Source: Burkholderiales bacterium (GTDB taxonomy: Bacteria; Pseudomonadota; Gammaproteobacteria; Burkholderiales; Burkholderiaceae_C). Taken from it: a stretch of 64,000 bases of DNA. Positions 8,618 to 19,577 of the stretch are shown one piece after another. Every line of letters begins with the position of its first letter. Positions within the stretch are counted from its first letter, which is position 1. The stretch covers positions 1-64,000 of the forward strand of contig JAGWTH010000020.1 in assembly GCA_028868995.1 (NCBI GenBank), written 5' to 3'. The notes beneath the pieces are model-generated. The model worked only from the letters and a program-made list of their open reading frames with translations. It was not told the DNA's origin and did not search any database. Position numbers and translations under genes: made by a program.

Positions 8618-11502
8618 CGGTCGCCGGCGGCGCCGGCCGCCTCCAGGTGGGCCAGCTGCTCGCGGTGGAAGCGCGAATGGTTCTCCTGCCATTCCGAGGG
8701 CCGGGCCACCGGCAGCACCTGCACCGCGGTCACCTTGTATTCGGGGCAGTTGGTGGCCCAGTCGGAGCTGTCGGTGGTGATCACGTTGGCGCCGGATTCG
8801 GGGAAGTGGAAGGTCGTGTAGACCACGCCCGGCTGCACGCGTTCGGTGACCAGCGCGCGCAGCACCGTCTCGCCCGCGCGGCTGGCGATGCCCACCCAGT
8901 CGCCGTCGCGGATGCCGCGGTCCTGCGCGTCGTGCGGGTGGATCTCCAGCCGGTCCTCGCTGTGCCACCGGCTGTTCGGCGTGCGGCGCGTCTGCGCACC
9001 GACATTGTACTGCGAGAGGATGCGGCCGGTGGTCAGCAGCAGCGGGAAGCGCTGCGTCACCTTCTCGTCGCTGGGGACGTACTTCGTGATCATGAAGCGG
9101 CCCTGGCCGCGCACGAAGCGGTCCACGTGCATGATCGCGGTGCCGGTCTCTGCCGTGTCCGCGTTGCAGGGCCACTGCACGCTGCCGTGCTGCTCGATCT
9201 TCTCGTAGCTGACGCCGGCGAAGCTGGGCGTCAGCGCCGCGATCTCCGCCATGATCTCGCGCGGGTGGCCGTAGGCCATCGGGTAGCCCAGCGCGTTGGC
9301 CAGCAGCTGCGTCACCTCCCAGTCCGCGTAGCCCGCCAGCGGCGGCATCACCTTGCGCACGCGCGAGATGCGCCGCTCCGCGTTGGTGAAGGTGCCGTCC
9401 TTCTCCAGGAAGGAGGACCCGGGCAGGAAGACGTGCGCGTACTTGGCCGTCTCGTTCAGGAAGAGGTCCTGCACCACGATGCACTCCATGGCCGACAGCG
9501 CCGCGGCCACGTGCTGGGTGTCGGGGTCGGACTGCACGATGTCCTCGCCCTCGCAATACAGGCCCTTGAAGCTGCCCGCCAGCGCCGCGTCGAACATGTT
9601 GGGGATGCGCAGGCCCGGCTCCGGGTCCAGCTCCACGCCCCAGGCCGCCTCGAACTGGCCGCGCACCGTGCCGTCGGAGATGTGGCGGTAGCCGGGCAGC
9701 TCGTGCGGGAAGCTGCCCATGTCGCAGCTGCCCTGCACGTTGTTCTGGCCGCGCAGCGGGTTCACGCCCACGCCCTCGCGGCCCACGTTGCCGGTGGCCA
9801 TGGCGAGGTTGGCGATGCCCATCACCATCGTGGAGCCCTGGGCATGCTCGGTCACGCCCAGGCCGTAGTAGATGGCGGCGTTGACCGGGGCGCCGGTGCG
9901 CCGGCCTTCGGCATTGCCGGTGGCATAGAGGCGGGCCGCGCCGCGCACCAGGTGGGCGGGCACGCCGATGACCGCCTCCATGGCTTCGGGCGAGTTCTCG
10001 GGCCGGGCCACGAATTCCTTCCACTGCTGGAAGGACTTGCCGTCGCAGCGCTCGGCGATGTAGTCCTCGGCCAGCAGGCCCTCGGTCACCACCACGTGGG
10101 CCAGGGCGCTGATCAGCGCGACGTTGGTGCCGGGCTTGAGCTGCAGGTGAAAGGCCGCGCGGATGTGCGGCGACTGCACGAGATCGATCTTCCGGGGGTC
10201 CACCACGATCAGCTGCGCGCCCTGGCGCAGGCGCTTCTTCATGCGCGAGGCGAACACCGGGTGCGCGGCCGCCGGGTTGGCGCCGATCACCAGGATCACG
10301 TCGCTCTTCTCGACCGACCGGAAGGTCTGGGTGCCGGCCGAGGTGCCGAAGGCCTGGCCCAGGCCGTAGCCGGTGGGCGAATGGCACACCCGCGCGCAGG
10401 TGTCGACGTTGTTGTTGCCGAAGGCCGCGCGGATCAGCTTCTGCACGAGGTAGGTCTCCTCGTTGGTGCAGCGCGAGGAGGTGATGCCGCCGATCGCGTC
10501 CTTGCCGTGCTTGCCCTGGATGCGCCGGAATTCGGAGGCCGCGTAGGCGATGGCTTCCTCCCAGCCCACCTCGCGCCAGGGCTCGTGGATGCTCTTGCGG
10601 ATCATCGGCCGGGTGATCCGGTCCTTGTGGGTGGCGTAGCCCCAGGCGAAGCGGCCCTTGATGCAGGAATGGCCCTCGTTGGCCTGGCCGTCCTTCCAGG
10701 GCACCATGCGCACGACCTGGCTGCCCTTCATCTCCGCCTTGAAGCCGCAGCCCACGCCGCAGTAGGCGCAGGTGGTGACCACGCTGTGCTCCGGCTGGCC
10801 CAGCTCGATCACCGTCTTCTCCTGCAGCGTGGCGGTGGGGCAGGCCTCGACGCAGGCGCCGCAGCTGACGCACTCGCTTTCCATGAAAGGCTGGTCCTGG
10901 CCCGGCGACACGCGCGATTCGAAGCCGCGGCCGCTGATGGTGAGGGCGAAGGTGCCCTGCTGTTCCTCGCAGGCGCGCACGCAGCGGCTGCAGACGATGC
11001 ACTTGGACGGGTCGTAGGTGAAGTACGGGTTGGACTCGTCCTTCTTCGCGTCCAGGTGGCTGGCGCCGTGGAAGCCGTAGCGCACGTTGCGCAGCCCCGT
11101 CACGCCCGCCATCTCCTGCAGCTCGCAGTCGCCGTTGGCGCTGCAGGTCAGGCAGTCGAGCGGGTGGTCGGAGATGTAGAGCTCCATCACGCCCTTGCGC
11201 AGGTCCTGCAGCTTCGGCGTCTGGGTGCGCACCTTCATGCCGGCCTCGGCCGGGGTGGTGCAGGAGGCGGGGAAGCCCTTGCGGCCCTCGATCTCCACCA
11301 GGCACAGGCGGCAGGAGCCGAAGGGCTCGACGGAGTCGGTGGCGCACAGCCTGGGCACCCGGATGCCGGCCTCGACGGCCGCGCGCATCAGGGAAGTGCC
11401 CTGCGGCACCGTGACGGCCTGGCCGTCGATCTCCAGCGTCACTTCCTGCGCGGATTCGCGTTTCGGGGTGCCGTAGTCGGCGACGTGTTCGTGTTCGAGC
11501 AT
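8614..11502 (-). CDS. fdsA: NAD-dependent formate dehydrogenase alpha (catalytic) subunit
   Basis: 962 residues. Oxidises formate to CO2 at a bis-MGD molybdenum centre and passes electrons to FdsB/FdsG. Domain order: N-terminal [2Fe-2S] ferredoxin domain (residues about 18-95, CATD----FGSCRLC), His/Cys cluster site (HPLDCLTCSANGDC), two [4Fe-4S] sites (CIVCSRCVRAC and CVSCGACVEAC), then the molybdopterin domain with its own cluster (CAYCGVGC). The molybdenum-ligand cysteine lies in ARVCHSPTG, so this is the Cys-type rather than the selenocysteine enzyme. The C-terminal molybdopterin dinucleotide-binding domain contains TTGRILSQYN. The gene starts 10 bases after the fdsB stop. All key residues are present. 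Confidence 0.96.
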   Translation of the reverse strand: MLEHEHVADYGTPKRESAQEVTLEIDGQAVTVPQGTSLMRAAVEAGIRVPRLCATDSVEPFGSCRLCLVEIEGRKGFPASCTTPAEAGMKVRTQTPKLQDLRKGVMELYISDHPLDCLTCSANGDCELQEMAGVTGLRNVRYGFHGASHLDAKKDESNPYFTYDPSKCIVCSRCVRACEEQQGTFALTISGRGFESRVSPGQDQPFMESECVSCGACVEACPTATLQEKTVIELGQPEHSVVTTCAYCGVGCGFKAEMKGSQVVRMVPWKDGQANEGHSCIKGRFAWGYATHKDRITRPMIRKSIHEPWREVGWEEAIAYAASEFRRIQGKHGKDAIGGITSSRCTNEETYLVQKLIRAAFGNNNVDTCARVCHSPTGYGLGQAFGTSAGTQTFRSVEKSDVILVIGANPAAAHPVFASRMKKRLRQGAQLIVVDPRKIDLVQSPHIRAAFHLQLKPGTNVALISALAHVVVTEGLLAEDYIAERCDGKSFQQWKEFVARPENSPEAMEAVIGVPAHLVRGAARLYATGNAEGRRTGAPVNAAIYYGLGVTEHAQGSTMVMGIANLAMATGNVGREGVGVNPLRGQNNVQGSCDMGSFPHELPGYRHISDGTVRGQFEAAWGVELDPEPGLRIPNMFDAALAGSFKGLYCEGEDIVQSDPDTQHVAAALSAMECIVVQDLFLNETAKYAHVFLPGSSFLEKDGTFTNAERRISRVRKVMPPLAGYADWEVTQLLANALGYPMAYGHPREIMAEIAALTPSFAGVSYEKIEQHGSVQWPCNADTAETGTAIMHVDRFVRGQGRFMITKYVPSDEKVTQRFPLLLTTGRILSQYNVGAQTRRTPNSRWHSEDRLEIHPHDAQDRGIRDGDWVGIASRAGETVLRALVTERVQPGVVYTTFHFPESGANVITTDSSDWATNCPEYKVTAVQVLPVARPSEWQENHSRFHREQLAHLEAAGAAGDR

Positions 11503-11512
11503 GGCGGCTCCT

Positions 11513-13057
11513 TCAGGCGGCGCGACGGCCGGGGGCGGCGAGGCCGAAGTCCTCGGGATAGTGGTCCAGCGCGGACAGCACCGGGTAGGGCGTCATGCCG
11601 CCCATGGCGCACAGCGAACCATGCAGCATGGTGTCGCACAGGTCGCGCAGCAGCTGCACTTGCTGCGGGCGGGCCTGCGCGTCGGCGGCGAGGAGGCGGT
11701 CCACCACCTCGACGCCGCGGGTGGAGCCGATGCGGCAGGGCGTGCACTTGCCGCAGGACTCCAGCGCACAGAACTCCATGGCGTAGCGCGCCAGCTGCGC
11801 CAGGTCGGCGGTGTCGTCGTGCATCACGATGCCGCCGTGGCCTACGGTCGCGCCGGCGGCCGCGTAGGCCTCGTAGTTCAGCGGCGTGTCCCAGCGCGAC
11901 TCGGGGACGTAGGCGCCCAGCGGGCCGCCCACCTGCACCGCCTTCAGCGGCCGGCCCGAGGCGGTGCCGCCGCCGTAGTCGAACATCAGCTCGCGCAGGG
12001 TGACGCCGAAGGCCTTCTCCACCAGGCCGCCGCGCTTCACATTGCCCGCGAGCTGGATCGGCAAGGTGCCGCGCGAGCGGCCCATGCCGTAGTCGCGATA
12101 GAACGCCGGCCCGCGCTCCAGGATCACCGGCACCGAGGCGAAGGTGATCACGTTGTTGATCACGGTGGGCCGGCCGAACAGGCCCTGCAGCGCCGGCAAT
12201 GGCGGCTTGGCGCGCACCACGCCGCGCCGGCCCTCGATGCTCTCCAGCATCGCCGTCTCCTCGCCGCAGACGTAGGCGCCGGCGGCCTTGCGGATCTCGA
12301 TGTCGAAGCGCTCGCCCAGCCAGCCGGCGGCGCGCGCGAGCGCCACGGCCTCGCGCATCGTCGCGACCGCCTGCGGGTATTCGGAGCGGATGTAGACATA
12401 GCCGCGCGTGGCCCCGGTGGCCAGTCCCGCGATGGCCATGCCCTCGATCAGCAGGAAGGGGTCGCCTTCCATCAGCATGCGGTCGGAGAAGGTGCCGGAG
12501 TCGCCCTCGTCGGCGTTGCATACGACGTACTTCTGCGCCGCGCTCGCGCCCAGCACCGTCTTCCACTTGATGCCGGCCGGGAAGGCAGCGCCGCCGCGCC
12601 CGCGCAGGCCCGAGTCGAGCACCTGCTGCACGATCGCCTGCGGCGGCAGGTCCAGGGCGCGGCGCCAGCCGGCCAGGCCGCCGTACGCCTCGTAGCCGGC
12701 GAGCGACAGCGGATCGGTGATGCCAACGCGGGCGAATGTGAGCCGTTCCTGCGACTTGAGCCAGGGCAGGCGTTCGGTGAATCCCACCAGCCGCGGATGC
12801 TCGCCGCCCTGCAGGAAGCCGGCCGCGAACAGCGAGGGCACATCCTCCGGTGCCACCGGTCCATAGGCCACCCGCCCCAGCGGCGTCTGCACCTCCACCA
12901 GTGGCTCCAGCCACAACATGCCCCGCGAGCCGTTGCGCACGACCTGCACGGACAGGCCCTGGGCCGCTGCCGTGGCCGCGATGGCTTCGGCGACCGCGTC
13001 GGCCCCCACGGCCAGCGCCGCGCTGTCGCGTGGCACGAACACGCGGACGGCGCTCAT
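11513..13057 (-). CDS. fdsB: NAD-dependent formate dehydrogenase beta subunit (FMN/NADH site)
   Basis: 514 residues, homologous to NuoF with an N-terminal thioredoxin-like extension typical of FdsB. It binds NAD and FMN and passes electrons from formate to NAD+. Visible motifs: GRGGAAFPAGIKWK (NADH/FMN site, near residue 190), NADEGDSGTFSDR, GAYVCGEETA (FMN), an SLBB-type segment, and the C-terminal [4Fe-4S] motif CGKCTPCRIGS. The ATG start overlaps the fdsG stop as ATGA; the frame stays open upstream but that part reads as the antisense of fdsG. It is the second gene of the fds operon. Confidence 0.95.
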   Translation of the reverse strand: MSAVRVFVPRDSAALAVGADAVAEAIAATAAAQGLSVQVVRNGSRGMLWLEPLVEVQTPLGRVAYGPVAPEDVPSLFAAGFLQGGEHPRLVGFTERLPWLKSQERLTFARVGITDPLSLAGYEAYGGLAGWRRALDLPPQAIVQQVLDSGLRGRGGAAFPAGIKWKTVLGASAAQKYVVCNADEGDSGTFSDRMLMEGDPFLLIEGMAIAGLATGATRGYVYIRSEYPQAVATMREAVALARAAGWLGERFDIEIRKAAGAYVCGEETAMLESIEGRRGVVRAKPPLPALQGLFGRPTVINNVITFASVPVILERGPAFYRDYGMGRSRGTLPIQLAGNVKRGGLVEKAFGVTLRELMFDYGGGTASGRPLKAVQVGGPLGAYVPESRWDTPLNYEAYAAAGATVGHGGIVMHDDTADLAQLARYAMEFCALESCGKCTPCRIGSTRGVEVVDRLLAADAQARPQQVQLLRDLCDTMLHGSLCAMGGMTPYPVLSALDHYPEDFGLAAPGRRAA

Positions 13058-13620
13058 GCTGCCTCCCGTGCGCGGCCCATCAGCGCGTCGAGCCGTTGCG
13101 CATCCAGGCGCGCGTGCGGACGGCCATCGAGCAGCGCCGCCGGCGACTGCGCGCACAGGCCCAGGCAGTACACCGGCTCGACGCTGAAGGCGCCGTCGGC
13201 CGTCCTGCCGCCCTGCGCCGGCAGGCGGGCGCTTGCGCAGGCATGGCGCCACAGGTCTTCGCCGCCCATGGCCTGGCAGGCCTCGGCGCGGCAAAGCTCC
13301 AGCACGTGCCGGCCGGCCGGTTCGCTGCGGAAGTGGTGGTAATAGGTGATCACGCCGTGCACCTCGGCGCGCGAGAGGTTCAGGCCCTGCGCGATCTCGC
13401 CGACCAGCTCCGGCGGGATGCAGCCCAGCGTGTCCTGCACCGCATGCAGCACGGGCAGCAGCGGGCCGGGCTGGCCCCCCAGCTCCGCCAGGATGGCGCG
13501 AACCTGCGGCAGGCGGGGATCGTCCCGGCGCGGAACGGAGGTCCCGAGCTGGCGGATGCGGTCACGCAACTCGTCCGGGGTGGCCAGCAGGGCCTGCGGT
13601 TGCGGCGGGGGGTGTTGCAC
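13054..13620 (-). CDS. fdsG: NAD-dependent formate dehydrogenase gamma subunit
   Basis: 188 residues from the GTG at 13620. It is a NuoE-like thioredoxin-fold subunit carrying one [2Fe-2S] cluster: the ligands are visible as CRAEAC and, about 35 residues later, CLGLC. A PEVR/LPEL-like helical N-terminus and the YYHHF block are typical. The frame extends upstream to a start codon at 13686, but the GTG at 13620 has a GAGG nine bases ahead and gives a more usual length (family about 160-190). First gene of fdsGBA-fdhD-fdsD; the 3' end overlaps fdsB. Start choice is the uncertain part. Confidence 0.85.
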   Translation of the reverse strand: MQHPPPQPQALLATPDELRDRIRQLGTSVPRRDDPRLPQVRAILAELGGQPGPLLPVLHAVQDTLGCIPPELVGEIAQGLNLSRAEVHGVITYYHHFRSEPAGRHVLELCRAEACQAMGGEDLWRHACASARLPAQGGRTADGAFSVEPVYCLGLCAQSPAALLDGRPHARLDAQRLDALMGRAREAA

Positions 13621-13687
13621 GGTTCGGAACCTCGCGGGTGGGCCATCGACCGCGCGAGTGTCCCGGCGCCGCGCACGCCGGTCCAAT

Positions 13688-13711
13688 TGAATCGGAACAT
13701 GCGCCGATTCA
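13688..13711. promoter_or_regulatory. Perfect 8-bp inverted repeat upstream of fdsG
   Basis: TGAATCGG and CCGATTCA face each other across 8 bases, between the LysR gene stop and fdsG. It lies about 70 bases ahead of the proposed fdsG start. There is no T-tract after either arm, so it looks more like an operator than a terminator. A role in formate-dependent control is inferred from position only. Confidence 0.4.
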
Positions 13712-13728
13712 GGACTTGAATGAAGGCA

Positions 13729-14673
13729 TCAGCCCGCGAGCAGGCCGGAGTGCGCGGCGGCATGCCGCAGCCACTGCGCATCCTGCGCGAGCGCCAGCGC
13801 CGCTTCGAGCGCACGCGAGGGTCGCACGCCGGCCGGCGCCATGAAGCCGATCGGGGTGCGCACTTCCGGCTCGACGAGCGGCAGCGCCTCCAGCTCGCCG
13901 TGGCCGCGCACCGTGCCCACCAGCGCGCCCGGCATCACGCTGCACAGCTCGCCCGCCACGACGGCCAGGGCCAGCGTCAGCACCGAATTGGTTTCCAGCG
14001 CGGGCTGCACCGGCGTGCCCGCGGTGACGAAGGCGCTGTCGATGATGGTGCGGTTGTGCATGCCCGGCGTGAGCAGGGCCAGCGGCAGGCGCGCGGCCTC
14101 GCTCCAGCGGATGGGACGGCCGATGCGCAGTCCGTCCGCCGACGGCCGCGCGGCGCGGCGCAGCAGGAAGTAATGCTCGATGTATTGCGGCCAGGCGTTG
14201 AGCGGCGTGCCCCGCAGCTGCATGCGCTCGGTGTAACCCAGCGCCAGGTCCAGCGAAAGCGTTTCCAGTCCCGCCTCCAGCTCCGGCGAGCTGAGCGACA
14301 GCACCGCGGGCACGATGCCCGGATGCGTCGCCTGCAGGATCGCAGCGAAGCGCGAGAGCACCGGCATCGCGGTGGGCACCGCGCCCATGCGGATGGGCCC
14401 GCGCGGCCGGCCGGCCTCGCTGCCCAGCTCCTGCTGCAGCAGGTTGTGCTCGTGCAGCATGCGCTGCGCCGTCGCCAGCACGCGCTCGCCTTCCGGCGTG
14501 AGGCCGGCATAGCTGCGCCCCCGCTTGACGATCACCACGCCGAACTCCTCCTCCAGCGCGCGCATCGCGTTGGACAGGGCCGGCTGCGTGATGTGGCAGG
14601 CCTGCGCCGCCCGGCCGAAATGCCGGTGCTCGCTGAGCGCGACCAGGTAGCGCAGGGAGGACAGGAGGTTCAT
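13729..14673 (-). CDS. LysR-family regulator, probable regulator of the fds operon
   Basis: 314 residues. The N-terminal winged helix-turn-helix (residues 3-62, with AAQACHITQPALSNAMRALE as recognition region) is typical of LysR proteins, followed by a substrate-binding effector domain (about 90-300). It lies 108 bases upstream of fdsG in the same orientation. LysR-type regulators adjoin fds operons in related bacteria, so control by formate or by a carbon signal is a reasonable inference. Because it is co-directional, it may also be partly co-transcribed with fds. The ATG start at 14673 gives the usual LysR N-terminus. Confidence 0.85.
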   Translation of the reverse strand: MNLLSSLRYLVALSEHRHFGRAAQACHITQPALSNAMRALEEEFGVVIVKRGRSYAGLTPEGERVLATAQRMLHEHNLLQQELGSEAGRPRGPIRMGAVPTAMPVLSRFAAILQATHPGIVPAVLSLSSPELEAGLETLSLDLALGYTERMQLRGTPLNAWPQYIEHYFLLRRAARPSADGLRIGRPIRWSEAARLPLALLTPGMHNRTIIDSAFVTAGTPVQPALETNSVLTLALAVVAGELCSVMPGALVGTVRGHGELEALPLVEPEVRTPIGFMAPAGVRPSRALEAALALAQDAQWLRHAAAHSGLLAG

Positions 14674-14758
14674 CGGGCCGGCCGCAGGGGTCGGCCGCGA
14701 GACTAGCAGAAGAGGAGGCGCCCGCGCGGCCGCCGCCGTGGCCTATGAGGCGGCCTTC

Positions 14759-15319
14759 CTAACGGGACGGGGCCGCGGGGCACTCGAGATACTCCTTCAC
14801 GGCTTGCGGCCACGCGCTCTTCGGGTCGAAGCCGTCGACGAACGGGTGGGTGTCGCTCGCGCCGTTGAAGCCCCCGATGCCCTCGCGCAGCATGTAGCCG
14901 GGCAGGTAGTCCGGCGGGCCGACCCGCAGCACCTCGACGCAGTAGCGCCCGCGCGTCGCGTCGTCGCCCAGGGTCGCCTGCACCTGCCGCCGGAACGCGG
15001 CTGCCTGCGGCTTCGGCAGCGCCGCCAGCCCCGCGCGGGGGAGTTCGGCCGCGGCCCGGTGCGCGCTGTCGTCGGCCACGCGCAGCACGTCGAAGCGGGC
15101 GAAGCTGCCCGCCACCGCGTACAGGAACACGGCCGCGTCGTACCGGCCCGCGGTCACGCAGGCCTCGATGCCCTCCCACAGGTCGACGGGCGACAGCTTC
15201 GCCGTGACCTGGCCCGGCTCCAGGCAGGCCTGGGGCCCCGCGAGGGCCTGCGTTGCGGCCGCGACGGTGAACAGCAGGGCGAGCGCGATGCTCCGGGCGC
15301 GATGCGATCGATTCTTCAT
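14759..15319 (-). CDS. Small secreted protein of unknown function
   Basis: 186 residues. Not recognised. The first 27 residues form a clear signal peptide (basic start, core IALALLFTVAAA, cleavage at ALA-GP), so it should be periplasmic. The mature part has four cysteines (in QACLEP, IEACVT, GRYCVE and YLECPA), which could make two disulfides. The ATG start is chosen because the signal peptide begins there and there is an AAGGACGTCC-type ribosome site just ahead. It stands alone between the LysR gene and the divergent thiC leader. No enzymatic motif was found. Confidence 0.7.
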   Translation of the reverse strand: MKNRSHRARSIALALLFTVAAATQALAGPQACLEPGQVTAKLSPVDLWEGIEACVTAGRYDAAVFLYAVAGSFARFDVLRVADDSAHRAAAELPRAGLAALPKPQAAAFRRQVQATLGDDATRGRYCVEVLRVGPPDYLPGYMLREGIGGFNGASDTHPFVDGFDPKSAWPQAVKEYLECPAAPSR

Positions 15320-15430
15320 GGACGTCCTTCCAGGCCTTCCCTCCGGGCGGCATGCTGGCGCAAGCGGGCGCCGAAGGCAAGCGCGGATCCGGCCGGCCGC
15401 GGCCGCGGCCATCGCGGTTACACTGCGTCC

Positions 15431-15524
15431 CGCTCCGGGGTGCGAGCGGCCGCAGGCCGCCCGCTGAGATGGCCAGGCCAAACCCGTGAACTTGAACCGG
15501 TTCGTACCGGCGTAAGAAGAGCTG
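15431..15524 (+). ncRNA. TPP riboswitch (thi-box) upstream of thiC
   Basis: The thi-box core is readable: GGGGTGC near the 5' end, CTGAGA (pyrimidine-binding loop) at 15473-15478, ACCC, TTGAACC, and CCGGCGTAAGAAGAGC at the 3' end. GCTC at 15432-15435 can pair with GAGC at 15519-15522 to close P1. Position, directly upstream of a thiamin biosynthesis gene, agrees. Binding of thiamin pyrophosphate is expected to turn thiC off. Confidence 0.92.
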
Positions 15525-15525
15525 A

Positions 15526-17451
<1,926 letters not shown>

Positions 17452-17470
17452 AGGGGGCGATCGTTCCGGG

Positions 17471-17502
17471 CCCGCGCCGCGCGCTCACCGCGCCGGCGCG
17501 GG
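17471..17502. terminator. Possible bidirectional terminator hairpin between thiC and the antiporter gene
   Basis: CCCGCGCCG (17471-17479) pairs perfectly with CGGCGCGGG (17494-17502) across a 14-base loop. It lies just after thiC and overlaps the 3' end of the convergent antiporter gene. No T-run follows on either strand, so termination is only suggested. Confidence 0.35.
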
Positions 17503-18621
17503 ATCGAGCCGGAAGGTCCTTCCTTTCAGTACCGAGGGCAGCGCCGTGCTCGCGAACGCGTACACGAGCAGTGCGCCGTACCAGGTCGCAGAGATCGCGT
17601 AGCGCTCGCGCAGGATGCCGGCGAGCACCAGCGTGAAGATCAGCGTCGGCGCCAGCGTGACCGCCACGCGCAGGCTGCTGCCGGCGCTCTCGCGATGCAC
17701 GATCCGCCGGTGCAGCCACTGGATGCCGATGCGCAGCGGCAGCACGACGGCCGACAGGGCGAGCCCCAGCGCCAGCGCCTGCCACTGGAAGGCCTCGGGC
17801 GGGATGTGGCTGCCGCTGGCGAAGAAGTAGAAGGGCACGAAGAACGACGCGAACAGCCGCACCGCCCGCAGGTTGTCGTCCGAGGCGAGCAGCGGCATGC
17901 GCTCGCGCAGCAGGCGCGCGGTGAAGCCCGCCAGGAATGCGCCCACGAGGTAGTACACGCCCAGCTGCTTCGTCAGGTACGCGGCGATCAGTCCCACCAT
18001 CACCAGCAGCGAGAACTCCGAGCCCGGGGCGTACGGCAGGACATGGCGGCCGAAGAGGATGAACAGCAGCGGGACGCCGGCGACCATCGCCAGCAGGGCC
18101 AGGCTGGCCAGGGCCAGGGTCGCGACGGAGCCGGACTGCACGACGACGAACAGCACTACCAGCGCCAGGATCTCGCCGGCGACGGCCTTGGCCGCGACCC
18201 AGAACCGTTCCTCCTCGTCCAGGCCCTGTTCGGACAGCGTGTCGAGGATGAAACCGGTGGAGGGCGTCAGCAGCGCCAGCCCGAGCAGGCTGCCCGCCTG
18301 CCACGACAGGCCGAGGAAGCGCATCGCGGCCCACGCGACGCCCGCCAGCGACAGTGCGCGCAGCACCAGGTGCGCCAGCAGCTTCCAGCGGGCGCGGCGG
18401 AACGCCTCCAGCTCGATCTCCAGGCCGGCGAACAGGAACAGCGACGAGATGCCCAGCGTCGCCAGCAGCGTCAGCGTGGAGTCGGCGCCCAGGCCCGGGA
18501 CGGCGATGCCGGCGGCCAGGCCGAGGGTGAAGGCGGTGAGGGGCGCGGGGATGCGAAAGCGCTGCAGGACCCGCGGCAGCAGCAGCAGGACCAGCACGAG
18601 CGCCAGGTAGAGGAGCTCCAT
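17485..18621 (-). CDS. Cation:proton antiporter (CPA2 family)
   Basis: 378 residues with about 11-12 hydrophobic segments spread over the whole length. The opening (ALVLVLLLLPRVLQRF-IP), LFLFAGLEIE near residue 62-71 and LLTPSTGFILDTL match the Na+/H+ exchanger domain of CPA2 proteins (KefB/GerN-like). It has no C-terminal TrkA-N or other regulatory domain; the protein stops right after the last membrane helix. Located in the inner membrane. Which cation it exchanges cannot be told. It stands alone, convergent with thiC, with otsB 49 bases upstream in the same orientation. Confidence 0.88.
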   Translation of the reverse strand: MELLYLALVLVLLLLPRVLQRFRIPAPLTAFTLGLAAGIAVPGLGADSTLTLLATLGISSLFLFAGLEIELEAFRRARWKLLAHLVLRALSLAGVAWAAMRFLGLSWQAGSLLGLALLTPSTGFILDTLSEQGLDEEERFWVAAKAVAGEILALVVLFVVVQSGSVATLALASLALLAMVAGVPLLFILFGRHVLPYAPGSEFSLLVMVGLIAAYLTKQLGVYYLVGAFLAGFTARLLRERMPLLASDDNLRAVRLFASFFVPFYFFASGSHIPPEAFQWQALALGLALSAVVLPLRIGIQWLHRRIVHRESAGSSLRVAVTLAPTLIFTLVLAGILRERYAISATWYGALLVYAFASTALPSVLKGRTFRLDPAPAR

Positions 18622-18670
18622 CCCCCGTGATTCTAGGGATGCGCGCAGGAGCAGGTGCCGGCGCCGCGCC

Positions 18671-19423
18671 TCACTCGCCGAGGTGCGCCAGCATGCGATC
18701 CAGCAGCAGTGCGACCTCGGCCGTGCTGTCCAGGAAGAAGTCGGCGCGCGAGCGGGGATCCTCGCGGCCGATGCGGATGGTGAGCCAGTGGGCCGGGGCC
18801 GATGCGAACACCGGTTCGTCGTTGCCGTCGTCGCCGATGAAGATGGCGCAATCGGCGCGGCACTGCCGCACCAGGTGGTGCACCGCGCTGCGCTTGTCGG
18901 CCGCGTCGCGCGGCGCCACGTTCTCCACCTGCCGGCCGGAGAAGATGCGGTAGTCCCCGTGCAGCGGCTGCAGCACCTCGCGCAGGACGGCGCGCGCCTG
19001 CTCGGGGCAGCGGGCCAGACGGTAGTGCAGGGCGAGCGACAGCCCCTTGTCTTCCAGCGTGATGCCGGCCCGCGCCAGGTCTGCCGCGTGGCGCCTCAGG
19101 AGGTCGCGGGCGAGGTCGAGCTCGCCGGCGAGGCCGGGCGCCTGCGCCGGCCCGATCTCGGCGCCGTGGTTGCCCGCGACGTAGCGCGGCTCGAAGTCGA
19201 GCCGGCCGCGCACATCCGCGACGCTGCGCCCCGTGACGATCGCCACCGGCAGGCGTTCGCACAGCCGGCGCAGCTTGCCGGACACCGAACGCGAGATCCG
19301 GGCGCGTGCCGGCGTCGGTGCGATCCGCGCGAGCGTCCCGTCGAAGTCGAAAGCCAGCAGCGGAGAGCGCCTCAGCGCCGCCGCGAGCACGGCCTCGCCC
19401 TGCGGCTGCAGAAGATGCGGCAT
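18671..19423 (-). CDS. otsB: Trehalose-6-phosphate phosphatase OtsB
   Basis: 250 residues, usual for the family. HAD-superfamily phosphatase that dephosphorylates trehalose 6-phosphate to trehalose. Motif I is AFDFDGTLA (nucleophile Asp and acid/base Asp), motif II is IVTGRS, and motif IV is FIGDDGNDE. AGNHGAEI and ENVAPRDAADKR are also typical OtsB blocks. The start at 19423 is preferred to one at 19546, because the intervening codons lie in an AT-rich stretch that looks non-coding. No otsA (synthase) gene is in the window. The gene is immediately upstream of the antiporter gene in the same direction. Confidence 0.9.
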   Translation of the reverse strand: MPHLLQPQGEAVLAAALRRSPLLAFDFDGTLARIAPTPARARISRSVSGKLRRLCERLPVAIVTGRSVADVRGRLDFEPRYVAGNHGAEIGPAQAPGLAGELDLARDLLRRHAADLARAGITLEDKGLSLALHYRLARCPEQARAVLREVLQPLHGDYRIFSGRQVENVAPRDAADKRSAVHHLVRQCRADCAIFIGDDGNDEPVFASAPAHWLTIRIGREDPRSRADFFLDSTAEVALLLDRMLAHLGE

Positions 19424-19577
19424 GCGCGCCGCCGCCGTGATGTTCCTGCGCAGGATGGTGCTGTCCCTTTCCCCGGAAAAGGGTGGTCCCGCGCGGGGGG
19501 CTGCAGCGCAACGTCCCCGGCGCCACCCGGAGATATATTGCCACAAACGTAATCGGGGCCTGGCGTCGAGCCCGTGC

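Noticed and set aside
8647-12003. A 1118-codon open frame on the plus strand
   Set aside because: It is antisense to fdsA and fdsB and reads as His/Arg/Gly low complexity, while the minus strand has intact catalytic motifs.
19528-19556. AT-rich TATAT stretch as the otsB promoter
   Set aside because: A -10-like sequence is there but no -35-like hexamer lies 16-18 bases upstream of it.
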